Notes: generated from the letters alone by a model not told the origin. A DNA stretch of 64,000 bases from RYN-122 sp963761655 (GCA_963761655.1 CAVXHI010000008.1:620001-684000), one strand, 5' to 3'; numbered from the stretch's first letter, positions 27,201-35,961 are shown. Made by a program: numbers and translations.

Positions 27201-28765
27201 CGCCGCCGCACCACGACATCTACTCGATCGAGGACCTCGCCCAGCTCATCCACGACCTCAAGAACGCCAACCGCGAGGCGCGGGTGCACGTCAAGCTGGT
27301 CGCCGAGGTCGGCGTCGGGACGGTCGCCGCGGGCGTGAGCAAGGCGCACGCCGACGTCGTCCTCATCTCCGGGCACGACGGCGGCACCGGCGCCTCGCCG
27401 CTGACGTCGCTCAAGCACGCCGGCTCGCCGTGGGAGCTCGGGCTCGCCGAGACGCAGCAGACCCTGCTGCTCAACGGCCTGCGCGACCGCATCACGGTGC
27501 AGGTCGACGGGCAGCTCAAGACCGGCCGCGACGTCGTCATCGCCGCACTGCTGGGCGCCGAGGAGTACGGCTTCGCCACCGCGCCGCTCGTGGTCAGCGG
27601 CTGCATCATGATGCGCGTCTGCCACCTGGACACCTGCCCGGTGGGCGTCGCGACCCAGAACCCGGTGCTGCGGAGCAAGTACTCCGGCAAGGCCGAGTTC
27701 CTCGTGACCTTCTTCCAGTACATCGCCCAGGAGGTCCGCGAGATCCTGGCGAGCCTGGGCTTCCGGACCCTCGAGGAGGCCATCGGCCACGCCGAGGTCC
27801 TCGACGTCCAGCGGGCGGTGCAGCACTGGAAGGCCGCGGGCCTGGACCTCAGCCCCGTGCTCCACGTCCCCGACCTCACGGCCGGCACGTCCCTCACCCG
27901 GACCGGCGTGCAGGACCACGGCCTGGACGCCGCCCTCGACAACACGCTCATCGCCCTGGCGAAGGACGCCCTCGAGGACGGGACCCCGGTGCGGTTCGCG
28001 CTGCCGGTGCGCAACGTCAACCGGACCGTCGGCACGATGCTCGGCGCCGAGGTCACCCGCCGCCACGGCGGCCCGGGCCTGCCCGAGGGCACCATCGACA
28101 TCACCTTCACCGGCAGCGCCGGGCAGTCGTTCGGGGCGTTCCTGCCCCGAGGCGTCACGCTGCGGCTCGAGGGCGACGGCAACGACTACGTCGGCAAGGG
28201 CCTGTCGGGCGGGACCATCGTCGTCCGGCCGGACCGCTCCGCGACCTTCCCGGCCGAGGACAACGTCATCGCCGGCAACACCCTGCTCTACGGCGCCACG
28301 GGCGGCTCGCTGTTCGTCCGCGGCATCGTGGGGGAGCGCTTCTGCGTCCGGAACTCCGGGGCCACCGCCGTCGTCGAGGGCGTCGGCGACCACGCCTGCG
28401 AGTACATGACCGGCGGGCGCGTCGCCGTCCTCGGGGTCACCGGCCGCAACGTCGCCGCGGGCATGAGCGGTGGCGTGGCCTACCTGCTGGACGTCGACGA
28501 GGCCAAGGTCAACCGCGAGATGGTCGACCTGCTCCCGCTCGACGACGGCGACCTCGAGACCCTGCGCCGGATGCTCCTCGAGCACGCCGAGCAGACCGGC
28601 TCGCCGGTCGCGCAGGCGCTCGTCGACGGCTGGCCCGCGCAGGCCGGCCGCTTCACCAAGGTCATGCCCCGCGACTACGCGCGGGTGCTGGCCGCCATCG
28701 AGCAGGCCGAGCAGGCCGGCACCGACGTCGACACGGCCGTCATGGCCGCCGCAGCAGGGAAGTAG
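24221..28765 (+). CDS. gltB: Glutamate synthase (NADPH) large subunit
   Basis: GltB makes two glutamates from glutamine and 2-oxoglutarate with electrons passed from GltD. The 1514-residue protein has the N-terminal amidotransferase domain with nucleophile C27 (HDACGVAF), exposed after removal of a 26-residue propeptide. The central domain, the FMN-binding synthase domain (for example GEGGEDPARL, AKPGEGGQLPG, VSGHDGGTGASPL-like ISGHDGGTGASPL) and the C-terminal Gly-rich beta-helix follow. The 3Fe-4S cluster cysteines lie in CIMMRVCHLDTCPVG at about residues 1128-1139. The start is GTG 24221, with GCGAGG upstream. The gene ends four bases before gltD. Confidence 0.97.
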   Translation: MTSPFSAPSAVPAKQGLYDPAAEHDACGVAFVADIAGRASHDIVDSGLTALRNMEHRGASGAEPDSGDGAGILVQLPDAFLRAVAPAELPPLGQYAVGTAFLPTSPRAAVDAQLAVERIAAEEGLAVLCWRDLPTDAVGAGVGATARSVMPVFRQVFLVDAGESLTSEALERRAYVTRKRVEHEAGTYFPSLSTRTIVYKGMLTTGQLEPFFPDLLDERFVSALALVHSRFSTNTFPSWPLAHPYRYIAHNGEINTVKGNRNWMRAREALLRGPAELPDDLSRLFPVCTPGASDSASFDEVLELLHMGGRSLPHAVLMMVPEAWENAPDMEPAKRAFYEFHASLMEPWDGPACVTFTDGTVIGAVLDRNGLRPSRWWQTADGRVVLSSEVGVLDIPADQIVRKGRLQPGKMFLVDTAQGRLVDDEEVKAELAAEHPYAEWLHAGLVQLADLPPREHVKVSAQSVLRRQQVFGYTEEDVRLLVGPMALKGLEPIGSMGTDTPVAVLSERPRLLFDYFSQLFAQVTNPPLDAIREELVTSLSASLGPEQNLLEPGPASCRQIVLPFPVLDNDELAKIQKVNDDGDQPGFAAVTVHGLYPVNGGGEALRDALDRVRREVSTAIAAGARIVVLSDRDSTETMAPIPSLLLTSAVHHHLIREKTRTRVGLVLEAGDAREIHHMALLIGYGAAAVNPYLAFETIEQLIIDGNLDVDPGTAVRNYIKAAGKGVLKVMSKMGISTIASYTGAQVFEALGLSQELVDEYFTGTTSRLGGIGLEVVAEEVAARHRRAYPVNPTERAHRGLETGGEYQWRREGEVHLFNPETVFALQHSTRTQQYDVFKTYTGKVDALSARAGTLRGLFALREGLRPAIGVDDVEPVSEIVKRFNTGAMSLGSISPEAHETLAIAMNQLGGRSNTGEGGEDPARLYDPARRSAIKQVASGRFGVTSEYLVNADDIQIKMAQGAKPGEGGQLPGPKVNPYIAKTRHSTPGVGLISPPPHHDIYSIEDLAQLIHDLKNANREARVHVKLVAEVGVGTVAAGVSKAHADVVLISGHDGGTGASPLTSLKHAGSPWELGLAETQQTLLLNGLRDRITVQVDGQLKTGRDVVIAALLGAEEYGFATAPLVVSGCIMMRVCHLDTCPVGVATQNPVLRSKYSGKAEFLVTFFQYIAQEVREILASLGFRTLEEAIGHAEVLDVQRAVQHWKAAGLDLSPVLHVPDLTAGTSLTRTGVQDHGLDAALDNTLIALAKDALEDGTPVRFALPVRNVNRTVGTMLGAEVTRRHGGPGLPEGTIDITFTGSAGQSFGAFLPRGVTLRLEGDGNDYVGKGLSGGTIVVRPDRSATFPAEDNVIAGNTLLYGATGGSLFVRGIVGERFCVRNSGATAVVEGVGDHACEYMTGGRVAVLGVTGRNVAAGMSGGVAYLLDVDEAKVNREMVDLLPLDDGDLETLRRMLLEHAEQTGSPVAQALVDGWPAQAGRFTKVMPRDYARVLAAIEQAEQAGTDVDTAVMAAAAGK

Positions 28766-28769
28766 AGAG

Positions 28770-30214
28770 ATGGCCGACCCGCAGGGCTTCCTCAAGAACG
28801 GCCGCGCGCTGCCCACCCGGCGCCCGGTCGACGTCCGCATCCGCGACTGGAAGGAGGTCTACGAGGAGTTCCCCGCCGAGCACCTCCACGACCAGGCCGC
28901 CCGGTGCATGGACTGCGGCATCCCGTTCTGCCACAACGGCTGCCCGCTCGGGAACCTCATCCCCGAGTGGAACGACCTCGTGCACCGCGACGACTGGGCC
29001 GACGCCTCCGAGCGCCTGCACGCGACCAACAACTTCCCCGAGTTCACCGGTCGGCTGTGCCCCGCGCCGTGCGAGGCCGCCTGCGTGCTCGGCATCAACG
29101 ACGACCCCGTGACCATCAAGCAGGTCGAGGTCGAGATCGCCGACCGTGCCTGGGCCGACGGCGTCATCACGCCGCAGCCGCCCCGGGAGAAGACCGGCCG
29201 CTCGGTCGCCGTCGTCGGGTCGGGCCCGGCGGGGCTCGCCGCCGCGCAGCAGCTGACCCGGGCCGGTCACGACGTCGTCGTGCTCGAGCGGGCCGACCGC
29301 GTCGGCGGGCTGCTCCGCTACGGCATCCCCGAGTTCAAGATGGAGAAGGCCGTCCTCGAGCGCCGGCTCGACCAGATGCGGGCCGAGGGCACCGTGTTCC
29401 GCACCGGGGTCGACGTCGGCGTCGACGTGACCGTCGAGGAGCTCCGCGCGACGTACGACGCCGTCGTGCTGGCCGGCGGGTCGACCCTCGGGCGCGACCT
29501 CCCGGCCCCCGGCCGCGACCTGCAGGGCATCCACCTGGCCATGGAGTACCTCGTCCCGGCCAACCGGGTGCAGGAGGGCGACCTGCAGGCCCCCCCGATC
29601 AGCGCCGAGGGCAAGGACGTCGTCATCATCGGCGGCGGCGACACCGGGGCCGACTGCCTCGGCACCGCGATCCGCCAGGGCGCCCGGTCGATCACCCAGC
29701 TCGAGATCATGCCGAAGCCGCCGGAGACCCGGGCGTCGTCCACGCCGTGGCCGACCTGGCCGCTGCAGTACCGGACCTCGAGCGCCCACGAGGAGGGCGG
29801 CGACCGCGTCTTCGCCGTCAACACGCAGGCGTTCCAGGGCGACGCCGACGGTCGCGTCCAGGGCATCGACCTGGTCGACGTCGAGATGGCGACGGCTCGT
29901 TCGCGCCGGTCGAGGGCACCGAGCGCACCCTGCCGGCGCAGCTGGTCCTGCTGGCGATGGGCTTCACCGGCCCGCAGCGGCAGGGCCTGCTCGAGCAGCT
30001 CGGGGTCGGCCCTGGACGGGCGCGGCAACGTCGCCCGCGACGACCGCTGGGCCACCGACGTCGACGGCGTCTGGGTCTGCGGCGACATGGGCCGCGGTCA
30101 GTCGCTGATCGTCTGGGCGATCGCCGAGGGCCGCGCCTGCGCCGCCGCCGTCGACACGCGTCCTGTCCGGGCGAGAGCCTGCTGCCCTCGCCGGTCTCGC
30201 CCTCCTCACGCTGA
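28770..30214 (+). pseudogene. gltD: Glutamate synthase (NADPH) small subunit, with three apparent frame breaks
   Basis: GltD oxidises NADPH and delivers electrons to GltB. The first 370 residues are in frame from ATG 28770: 4Fe-4S cysteines in RCMDCGIPFCHNGCPLG and CPAPCEAACVLG, the FAD site VAVVGSGPAGLAAA and the NADPH site VIIGGGDTGADCLG. The frame then shifts: a base seems missing at about 29888 (after DLVDVEM), one is extra at about 30008 (before LDGRGNVARDD), and one seems missing near 30160, after which the expected C-terminus GESLLPSPVSPSSR ends at 30214. With these corrections the protein is 481 residues, the normal length. Every motif, including VCGDMGRGQSLIVWAI, is kept, so sequencing error is more likely than real loss of an enzyme needed with GltB. 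Confidence 0.85.
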
Positions 30215-30225
30215 GTGAGGTGCTC

Positions 30226-30254
30226 GTCACCGGGCCGGGTCACGGTCCGGTGAC
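30226..30254 (+). terminator. Stem-loop after gltD
   Basis: An 8-base perfect stem (GTCACCGG / CCGGTGAC) with a 13-base loop that can pair further lies 12 bases beyond the gltD stop. There is no T-tract. It is a likely terminator of gltBD. Confidence 0.5.
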
Positions 30255-30354
30255 GGCTGTGGAACGGGACACGCCGGGTCTGTCCAGGCATCCCGGACGG
30301 CCCTAGGGTCCGACTCCTCGGGCGGCGCCCCTCGCCGCCGAGGAGGAGGAGCCT

Positions 30355-32133
30355 GTGCGCACGACCACACCGCCTGGGTGTCCGGATCGGTCTGGCGCTG
30401 ACCGCCGCCGCCCTGGGCACCACCAGTCTCGTCACGCTCGCCCCGGGGGCCACCGCCGCCGGCACGACGGCCGAGCGCTTCGTCGTCCTCTACAAGGACG
30501 GCGCCAACCTGCAGCAGGCCCGCAAGGCCGTCGCCGCTGCAGGCGGCAAGATCCTCAAGGAGAACCTCGCGGCGCGCGTCGCGATCGTGCAGACGAACAG
30601 CGCGGCCTTCCGCGTCAACGCCGCCCGCCAGAAGACCCTCGCCGGTGTCGCCCGCGACCGGTACATCGGCTACGCCCCGCCGCCCGCGCCCGCCGCCGCC
30701 CCCTCGGCCGCCGCCCGCTCGTCGGTCAAGGGCTCGGGCAGCGCCAAGGCGCAGCGCCAGACCGGCCGCGACCTCGAGCGCCAGCGCGAGGCCGGTGCCT
30801 CCACCACGGTCGAGCGCACCACCGCCTCCACCGGCACGGTCGGCACCGAGCCGCTGGCCCCCGCCAGTGGGACATGCAGCTGATCCACGCCACCGAGGCT
30901 CAGCGCCAGCAGTCCGGTGAAAGCCGCGTCCTCGTCGGCGTCATCGACACCGGCGTCGACGGCACCCACCCCGACATCGCTCCGAACTTCAGCAAGTCGC
31001 TCAGCCGCAACTTCGTCCGCGACATCCCCACCGACCCCGCGGGCAACGAGCTCGACGGTCCGTGCGAGTTCGCGAGCTGCGTCGACCCGGTCGACCACGA
31101 CGACGACGGCCACGGCACCCACGTCGCCTCCACGATCGCCTCGCCGATCAACGGCCAGGGCATCGCCGGTGTCGCTCCCGACGTGACGCTCGTGAACATC
31201 CGGGCCGGCCAGGACAGCGGCTACTTCTTCCTCGCGCCGACGCTCGACGCCATGACGTACGCCGGCGACGCCGGCATCGACGTCGTCAACATGAGCTTCT
31301 ACACGGACCCGTGGCTGTTCAACTGCGCCGCGAACCCGGCCGACAGCCCGGCCGAGCAGGAGGAGCAGCGGGTCATCATCACGGCGACCCAGCGGGCCGT
31401 CGAACTACTCCTACGCCCGCGGCACCACGTTCATCGCGGCGGCCGGCAACGAGAACACCGACCTCTCCAAGCCGAGCGTCGACGAGACCAGCCCGGACTA
31501 CCCCGCGGCGACGAAGACGCAGGAGTTCGCCAAGCCGCGCCAGATCGACCCGAAGACGTGCCTGAGCGTGCCGACCCAGACGAACCACGTGATCAGCGTG
31601 GCCGCCGACGGGACCGTCCAAGCGCCTGTCCTTCTACAGCAACTACGGCACGGGCCAGATCGACGTCGCCGCCCCCGGTGGTGACACCCGCGACAACCTC
31701 GGCCGTCCGCAGGGCGCGGTGCTCGCCGCCGTCCCGCTGAACGTCCTCAAGGCGAACGACGAGCTCGACGAGAACGGCGAGCCCAAGGGCACCGCCGTCG
31801 GCTTCGTCGTCCGCGACGGCGTCAACCCGAACGCCTACTACCAGTACCTCCAGGGCACCTCGATGGCCGCGCCCCACGCGGCCGGCGTCGCCGCCCTGAT
31901 CGTCAGCGAGTACGGCGACTCGGGTCGCGACGCCCGCACCTTCGGCCTCGACCCGGCCGCGGTCCAGGCCGTCCTGCAGGGCACGGCCACCGAGCGCGAC
32001 TGCCCCGAGCCCGGCCACCGTCGTCTACAACGGCACCGGCGGCTACCAGTCCACCTGCGAGGGCGGCCTGAAGTACAACGGCTTCTACGGCCACGGCATC
32101 GTCGACGCCCAGTCGGCGGTCAACGCCGGCTAG
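30355..32133 (+). pseudogene. Secreted S8 (subtilisin) peptidase with five apparent frame breaks
   Basis: After correction this is a 591-residue secreted subtilisin. A GTG at 30355 follows GAGGAGGAG. The signal peptide is VRIGLALTAAALGTTSLVTLAPG. An I9-type prodomain (RFVVLYKDGANLQQARKAVAAAGG) comes next, then an Ala/Pro-rich linker and the catalytic domain with D (GVIDTGVDGTHPDI), H (DDGHGTHVAST), oxyanion N (AAAGNEN) and S (LQGTSMAAPHAAG). Frame breaks: extra bases near 30379, 31402, 31619 and 32013, one missing near 30865. All four catalytic residues survive and the net change is a multiple of three. Sequencing error or a recently dead gene are both possible. A strong stem-loop follows. 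Confidence 0.82.
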
Positions 32134-32152
32134 CAGCCGCACCCGCACCACC

Positions 32153-32185
32153 GAGGGCGCCGTCCGCACTGCGGGCGGCGCCCTC
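32153..32185 (+). terminator. Stem-loop after the S8 peptidase gene
   Basis: A 15-base stem (14 of 15 Watson-Crick, one G-T) with the loop ACT lies 20 bases after the stop. It reads GAGGGCGCCG on the left arm and CGGCGCCCTC on the right. It is a convincing factor-independent-type hairpin without a T-run, common in GC-rich actinobacteria. Confidence 0.7.
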
Positions 32186-32261
32186 GCGCGTCACCCGTCC
32201 GTACCCGTCACCGGCGGGTGGGGGAGGCGTTGATCCGGGTACCAGCACCCCGGGAGGCACC

Positions 32262-33143
32262 GTGTACTCGCTCGTCAGCGCCAGCGTGCTCGCCCTGGAC
32301 CTCGCCCGGCACCCGTGCGGCGCCGCCGTGGCCGACACCGTCGACCGCGTCCTCACCCTGACACCCGACGACGTCCGCGCGCTGGCAGTGGCCGGCCCCG
32401 CCCCGGACGACGTCCGGCAGCGGGCCCTCGCCGCCTGCGCCGCCGCGCCGCGGATGAGCACCCTCATGCGGGGCGTCTCCGGCGTCGTCGCCGAGGGCCT
32501 GCCCGACGCCGACGGCAGCCGCGTCCTGCTCGACGTCCTCACCAGCACGCTGCTCGGCGGCCTCGAGGACCTGCTGTCCCTGCTGCTGCGCGAGCAGCCC
32601 CTGGCGGACCCGGCGCTGCCGCGCGAGGGCGTGCAGGCGGCCCTCGACGCCGTCGTCGTCGCCTGGGCCGGCCGGGCCGAGGGCGTCGAGCTGTCCGACC
32701 TCGCGGCGCTGCGGGCGCCCTGGTCCGCTGCGCTGGCTCCCGTGCCCCCCGCCCTGCCCGACGCGCCGTACGCGCCCGCACTGCGCACCCTGCTCGACGA
32801 CGTCGCCCGGTCCGGACCAGAGGCGTGGGCGCGGGTCGTCGCGGCGCACGGCCAGCGGACCGAGCCCGGTTCCCGCTGGTCCGAGGCGATGCACGAGGCT
32901 TCCCGGGCGGCCTGGGAGAGCGGTCGGCTGGTCGCCGTCGCCCGGGCGCAGCTGGCCGCGGCGCGGGCGCTGCGGCTGTCCGGGGTCTCCACCGGCGCCG
33001 ACGCGTCCGCCGCGGGCATGGCCGTGACGGCCGCCGTGCAGGCGGTCTGCGTGCAGGGGCTGGTGAGCCCGCAGTGCGAGCAGGTGCTGCGCCGCGCGTG
33101 GGACGCGCGTCGGGACACCGGCCAGGGGGCTCCGCGGGCCTAG
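32262..33143 (+). CDS. Hypothetical helical protein
   Basis: I do not recognise this 293-residue protein. It starts at a GTG with GGGAGG four bases upstream. The sequence is Ala/Leu/Arg/Asp-rich, almost entirely predicted helix, with no signal peptide and no membrane segment. Regularly spaced stretches such as LLDVLTSTLLGGLEDLLSLLLREQ and ARAQLAAARALRLSG suggest a helical bundle. One or two cysteines near the end (VQAVCVQGLVSPQCEQ) are noteworthy. It ends nine bases before pyk, whose own promoter hexamer starts at its stop codon. Function unknown. Confidence 0.7.
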   Translation: MYSLVSASVLALDLARHPCGAAVADTVDRVLTLTPDDVRALAVAGPAPDDVRQRALAACAAAPRMSTLMRGVSGVVAEGLPDADGSRVLLDVLTSTLLGGLEDLLSLLLREQPLADPALPREGVQAALDAVVVAWAGRAEGVELSDLAALRAPWSAALAPVPPALPDAPYAPALRTLLDDVARSGPEAWARVVAAHGQRTEPGSRWSEAMHEASRAAWESGRLVAVARAQLAAARALRLSGVSTGADASAAGMAVTAAVQAVCVQGLVSPQCEQVLRRAWDARRDTGQGAPRA

Positions 33144-33146
33144 GGT
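33141..33146 (+). promoter_or_regulatory. -10 hexamer TAGGGT of pyk
   Basis: TAGGGT starts with the stop codon of the preceding gene and lies six bases before the pyk GTG. This predicts a leaderless transcript. Confidence 0.5.
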
Positions 33147-33152
33147 GGCGTC

Positions 33153-34631
33153 GTGAAGCGCCGCGCGAAGATCGTCTGCACCCTCGGACCGGCCGTGCAC
33201 AGCTACGAGGGTGTCCGCGCGCTGGTCTACGCCGGCATGGACGTCGCGCGCCTGAACTTCAGCCACGGGGCCTACGAGGACCACCGGCAGGCCTACCTGT
33301 GGGTGCGGCAGGCCAGCGACGAGTCCGGCCGCGGCGTCGGTGTCCTGGCCGACCTCCAGGGCCCGAAGATCCGGCTCGGCACGTTCGCCGCCGGGCCCGT
33401 CGTCTGGGCGACCGGTGAGACGGTCACGATCACCACCGAGCACGTCGAGGGCACGCACGACCGGGTCGGGACGACCTACGAGGGCCTGGCCGGCGACGTC
33501 GCGGTGGGTGACCGGCTGCTCGTCGACGACGGCCGGGTCGGCCTCAAGGTCGTCGGGGTCGACGGTCCCGAGGTGCGCCTGCTCGTCACCGAGGGCGGGC
33601 CGGTCTCGAACAACAAGGGCCTGTCGCTGCCCGGCGTCGGGGTGAGCGTCCCCGCGATGTCGGACAAGGACGAGGAGGACCTGCGGTTCGCCCTCACCCT
33701 GCGGGTCGACATGGTGGCGCTGTCGTTCGTGCGGGCGCCCGAGGACATCCTCGGGGTGCACCGGATCATGGACGAGGTGGGCGTCCGGCTGCCGGTGCTG
33801 GCGAAGATCGAGAAGCCGCAGGCGGTCGACAACCTCGAGGCCATCGCGGAGGCGTTCGACGGCATGATGGTCGCCCGCGGCGACCTCGGGGTCGAGATGC
33901 CCCTGGAGCGGGTCCCGCTCGTGCAGAAGCGCTGCATCCAGGCCGCCCGCGAGCTCGCCAAGCCGGTCATCGTCGCCACCCAGATGCTCGACTCGATGAT
34001 CGGCGCGTCCCGTCCGACCCGGGCCGAGGCCAGCGACGTCGCCAACGCCGTCCTGGACGGCACCGACGCCGTGATGCTCAGCGGCGAGACCAGCGTCGGG
34101 GCCTACCCGGTCGAGTCGGTGGCCACGATGGCCCGGATCGTCGTCGCGGCCGAGGAGGAGCTGCGCAAGGTGCCGCGCGTCGTCCGCGAGCCCACGACGG
34201 TCGGCGGGGCGATCGCCCGCTACGCCGCGGAGGTCGGCCGGACCGTCGGCGCCAAGGCGCTGGTGGCCTTCACCCAGAGCGGCGACACCGCACGGCGGCT
34301 CGCGGAGCACCGCTCGCCCATCCCGCTGCTGGCCTTCACGCCCGTAGCGGACGTCCGCAGCCAGCTCGCCCTCGTCTGGGGCGTCGAGACCTTCCTGGTG
34401 CCTGCCGTCGAGCACACCGACGAGATGGTGCTGCAGGTCGACAGCGCCATGCTCGGCCTCGGTCGGATGGAGCGGGGGGAGCTGGTCACCATCGTGGCCG
34501 GCAGCCCGCCGTCGACCGCCGGGTCGACCAACGCGATGCGGGTGCACCGGCTGGGCGGCTACCTCGCCACCCCGCCGGCGTCCCCCGTCACCGAGGCTCC
34601 CGAGCCCGAGGGCGGCTGGGGCAGGAGCTAG
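33153..34631 (+). CDS. pyk: Pyruvate kinase
   Basis: Pyruvate kinase transfers phosphate from phosphoenolpyruvate to ADP in the last step of glycolysis. The 492-residue protein has the N-terminal KIVCTLGPA, the ARLNFSHG loop, LADLQGPKIRLG, the active-site signature with the catalytic lysine and metal-binding acids (AKIEKPQAVDNLEAI, MVARGDLGVEMP) and the C-terminal regulatory domain. Start GTG 33153 has no ribosome-binding site but a TAGGGT hexamer six bases upstream. Its last four bases overlap the stop of the convergent small gene at 34628. Confidence 0.97.
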   Translation: MKRRAKIVCTLGPAVHSYEGVRALVYAGMDVARLNFSHGAYEDHRQAYLWVRQASDESGRGVGVLADLQGPKIRLGTFAAGPVVWATGETVTITTEHVEGTHDRVGTTYEGLAGDVAVGDRLLVDDGRVGLKVVGVDGPEVRLLVTEGGPVSNNKGLSLPGVGVSVPAMSDKDEEDLRFALTLRVDMVALSFVRAPEDILGVHRIMDEVGVRLPVLAKIEKPQAVDNLEAIAEAFDGMMVARGDLGVEMPLERVPLVQKRCIQAARELAKPVIVATQMLDSMIGASRPTRAEASDVANAVLDGTDAVMLSGETSVGAYPVESVATMARIVVAAEEELRKVPRVVREPTTVGGAIARYAAEVGRTVGAKALVAFTQSGDTARRLAEHRSPIPLLAFTPVADVRSQLALVWGVETFLVPAVEHTDEMVLQVDSAMLGLGRMERGELVTIVAGSPPSTAGSTNAMRVHRLGGYLATPPASPVTEAPEPEGGWGRS

Positions 34632-34870
34632 CGCGCGGCCGCGCCGCCCAGCGCGGCCCGCAGCAGGGCGGTCATCTGCTCGGTCGTCATGAGCGGCGGA
34701 GACGGCGGCTCGAGCCGCTCGCGCTGGCTGGCCAGCGGGAGCGGTGGCGCGGCCGGCAGCGGAGCCGGCGCGACCGAGGGGGTCGGGGCGGGCGCCGGAG
34801 CCGGCTCGGCGGCGCGGGGCGCGGGGGCCGGGGGGATCGGGACGGTCGTGCTGGGCGCAACGGCGTCCAT
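34628..34870 (-). CDS. Small Pro/Ala-rich protein of unknown function
   Basis: An 80-residue ORF with an ATG at 34870 and an excellent ribosome-binding site (GGAGGT, seven bases upstream). The N-terminal 50 residues are a Pro/Ala run (PIPPAPAPRAAEPAPAPAPTPS type), likely disordered. The C-terminal end PPLMTTEQMTALLRAALGGAAAR looks like a single amphipathic helix. There is no signal peptide. It has its own 5' region with a 7-base hairpin (34891-34910). I do not recognise a family. Confidence 0.65.
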   Translation of the reverse strand: MDAVAPSTTVPIPPAPAPRAAEPAPAPAPTPSVAPAPLPAAPPLPLASQRERLEPPSPPLMTTEQMTALLRAALGGAAAR

Positions 34871-34890
34871 GGCGCACCTCCTGTGCACGT

Positions 34891-34910
34891 GCCCGCGTTC
34901 CGTCGCGGGC
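34891..34910. other. Inverted repeat in the 5' region of the Pro/Ala-rich gene
   Basis: GCCCGCG and CGCGGGC flank a six-base loop about 20 bases upstream of the start codon at 34870. It could be an mRNA hairpin or an operator. No function is claimed. Confidence 0.35.
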
Positions 34911-35010
34911 GGTTCCGGCAGGCCTGCTGGTCGAGCCGGGGTCTGCTCAGTGTCAGGGCGTCCCGCCGGCAGCGGTACTACCCGGACGGGTGAGGGCGGG
35001 TGGGGGCGGC

Positions 35011-35541
35011 TCAGGCCGGCCCGGCGACCCCGACGTAGAGGTAGCGGGGGGCCTTGACGCGGCTCACCGAGTAGGTGCGGCTGCCGGTGCCGTTGTACTG
35101 CTCGACCGACACCGAGCCGTCGCTGTAGACCCCGCGCACGTAGGCGACGTGGCCGTAGCTGCCGGCGCTCACCGTGCCGTTCGGGCTGGTAGCGCCGCTG
35201 CCGTAGTAGGGGGAGCGCTCGCCGGCGTTCCACTGCGCGACCGCGCCGGCCACGGGCTTGACGCCGATGCGGTAGCCGAGCCGGCGGGCGTTCTCGTCCC
35301 AGGCCGACGCGTTGCCCCAGGCCTGCGTCCGGTTGTTCAGCGCCTTGCCGCGCTGCTCCATGCGCCAGGCCACGAAGCTCACGCACTGACGGCGGGTGAA
35401 GCCCCAGCGGTCGGCGGAGCCGGAGGTGTCGGCGCGGTACGGGTAGTCGTCGCCCGACGCCGAGGCGGGGGCGCTGCCGAGCAGAGCCCCCATCGCGACG
35501 AGGGAGAGCAGCAGCACGAGCAGGCGACGGGCGTGGGTCAC
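35011..35541 (-). CDS. Secreted CHAP-domain protein (putative peptidoglycan amidase/endopeptidase)
   Basis: This 176-residue secreted protein has a signal peptide (RRLLVLLLSLVAMGALLGSAPASA) and a single CHAP domain. The catalytic cysteine is C53 in TRRQCVSFVAWR and the histidine H131 in GSYGHVAYV. CHAP enzymes cut peptidoglycan cross-bridges or stem amides; a role in growth-linked wall remodelling is inferred. There is no cell-wall binding repeat, so it may act close to its site of export. In many actinobacteria such genes are under a c-di-AMP riboswitch; the roughly 130-base leader here shows no recognisable version of it. Confidence 0.88.
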   Translation of the reverse strand: MTHARRLLVLLLSLVAMGALLGSAPASASGDDYPYRADTSGSADRWGFTRRQCVSFVAWRMEQRGKALNNRTQAWGNASAWDENARRLGYRIGVKPVAGAVAQWNAGERSPYYGSGATSPNGTVSAGSYGHVAYVRGVYSDGSVSVEQYNGTGSRTYSVSRVKAPRYLYVGVAGPA

Positions 35542-35671
35542 AGGTCAAGGCCTTCGTCCGAGGGAGACCGCTGCGTCCTGCGGCGGCTGACGCCCGTCTG
35601 ATCGGCAGCCCGCGACCCCGGTCTGGAGCCTGCGGACTGCTCCATCCGGGTGAACGTCTGGTGCGGGTGTG

Positions 35672-35701
35672 ACTGTAGGGGTCTCTGGGTACTTCTGACC
35701 A
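35672..35701 (-). promoter_or_regulatory. Putative promoter of the CHAP gene
   Basis: On the minus strand TGGTCA (35701-35696) and TACAGT (35677-35672) are separated by 18 bases, a reasonable housekeeping -35/-10 pair. It predicts a leader of about 130 bases ahead of the start at 35541. Confidence 0.4.
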
Positions 35702-35762
35702 CTCGGCATGGTCCTTCCTGACCATCCCGTGTCCTCGACGGCGCTCCCGCGTTGGACGGGTC

Positions 35763-35960
35763 ATGACCACCGACACCCGGGTCCCTGCCACCGGCCTCGT
35801 GCTCGACCTCACCGGCTCCCGGCCGGTGCTGGCCACCACCGCGCCGGCCCGAAGGCTGCGGCTCGCCCGGATGCTCGCCGACGACGTCCAGCGCAGCGCG
35901 CTGACCGGCGGCACGGTCGCCCGGGACCGTCGCCGGGCGGCGCGGCCGACCTCGCGGTAG
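35763..35960 (+). CDS. Small hypothetical protein (65 residues)
   Basis: A short ORF starting MTTDTRVPATGLVLDLTGSR with an ATG at 35763 and GGACGGG upstream. Third positions are almost all G or C, as in real genes of this genome. The C-terminal half is basic (ARRLRLARMLADDVQRSAL...RDRRRAARPTSR). There is no membrane segment. It lies between the divergent CHAP gene and the convergent tRNA, ending two bases from the tRNA 3' end. Function unknown. Confidence 0.55.
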   Translation: MTTDTRVPATGLVLDLTGSRPVLATTAPARRLRLARMLADDVQRSALTGGTVARDRRRAARPTSR

Positions 35961-35961
35961 C

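Noticed and set aside
24206..28840. A 1544-codon open frame antisense to gltB
   Set aside because: It mirrors the entire gltB gene and has no domain-like sequence; long antisense frames are normal at this GC content.
35542..35670. c-di-AMP (ydaO) riboswitch upstream of the CHAP gene
   Set aside because: CHAP genes often have one, but the conserved GGGGGA...GGGGTGAA-like core is absent from this leader.
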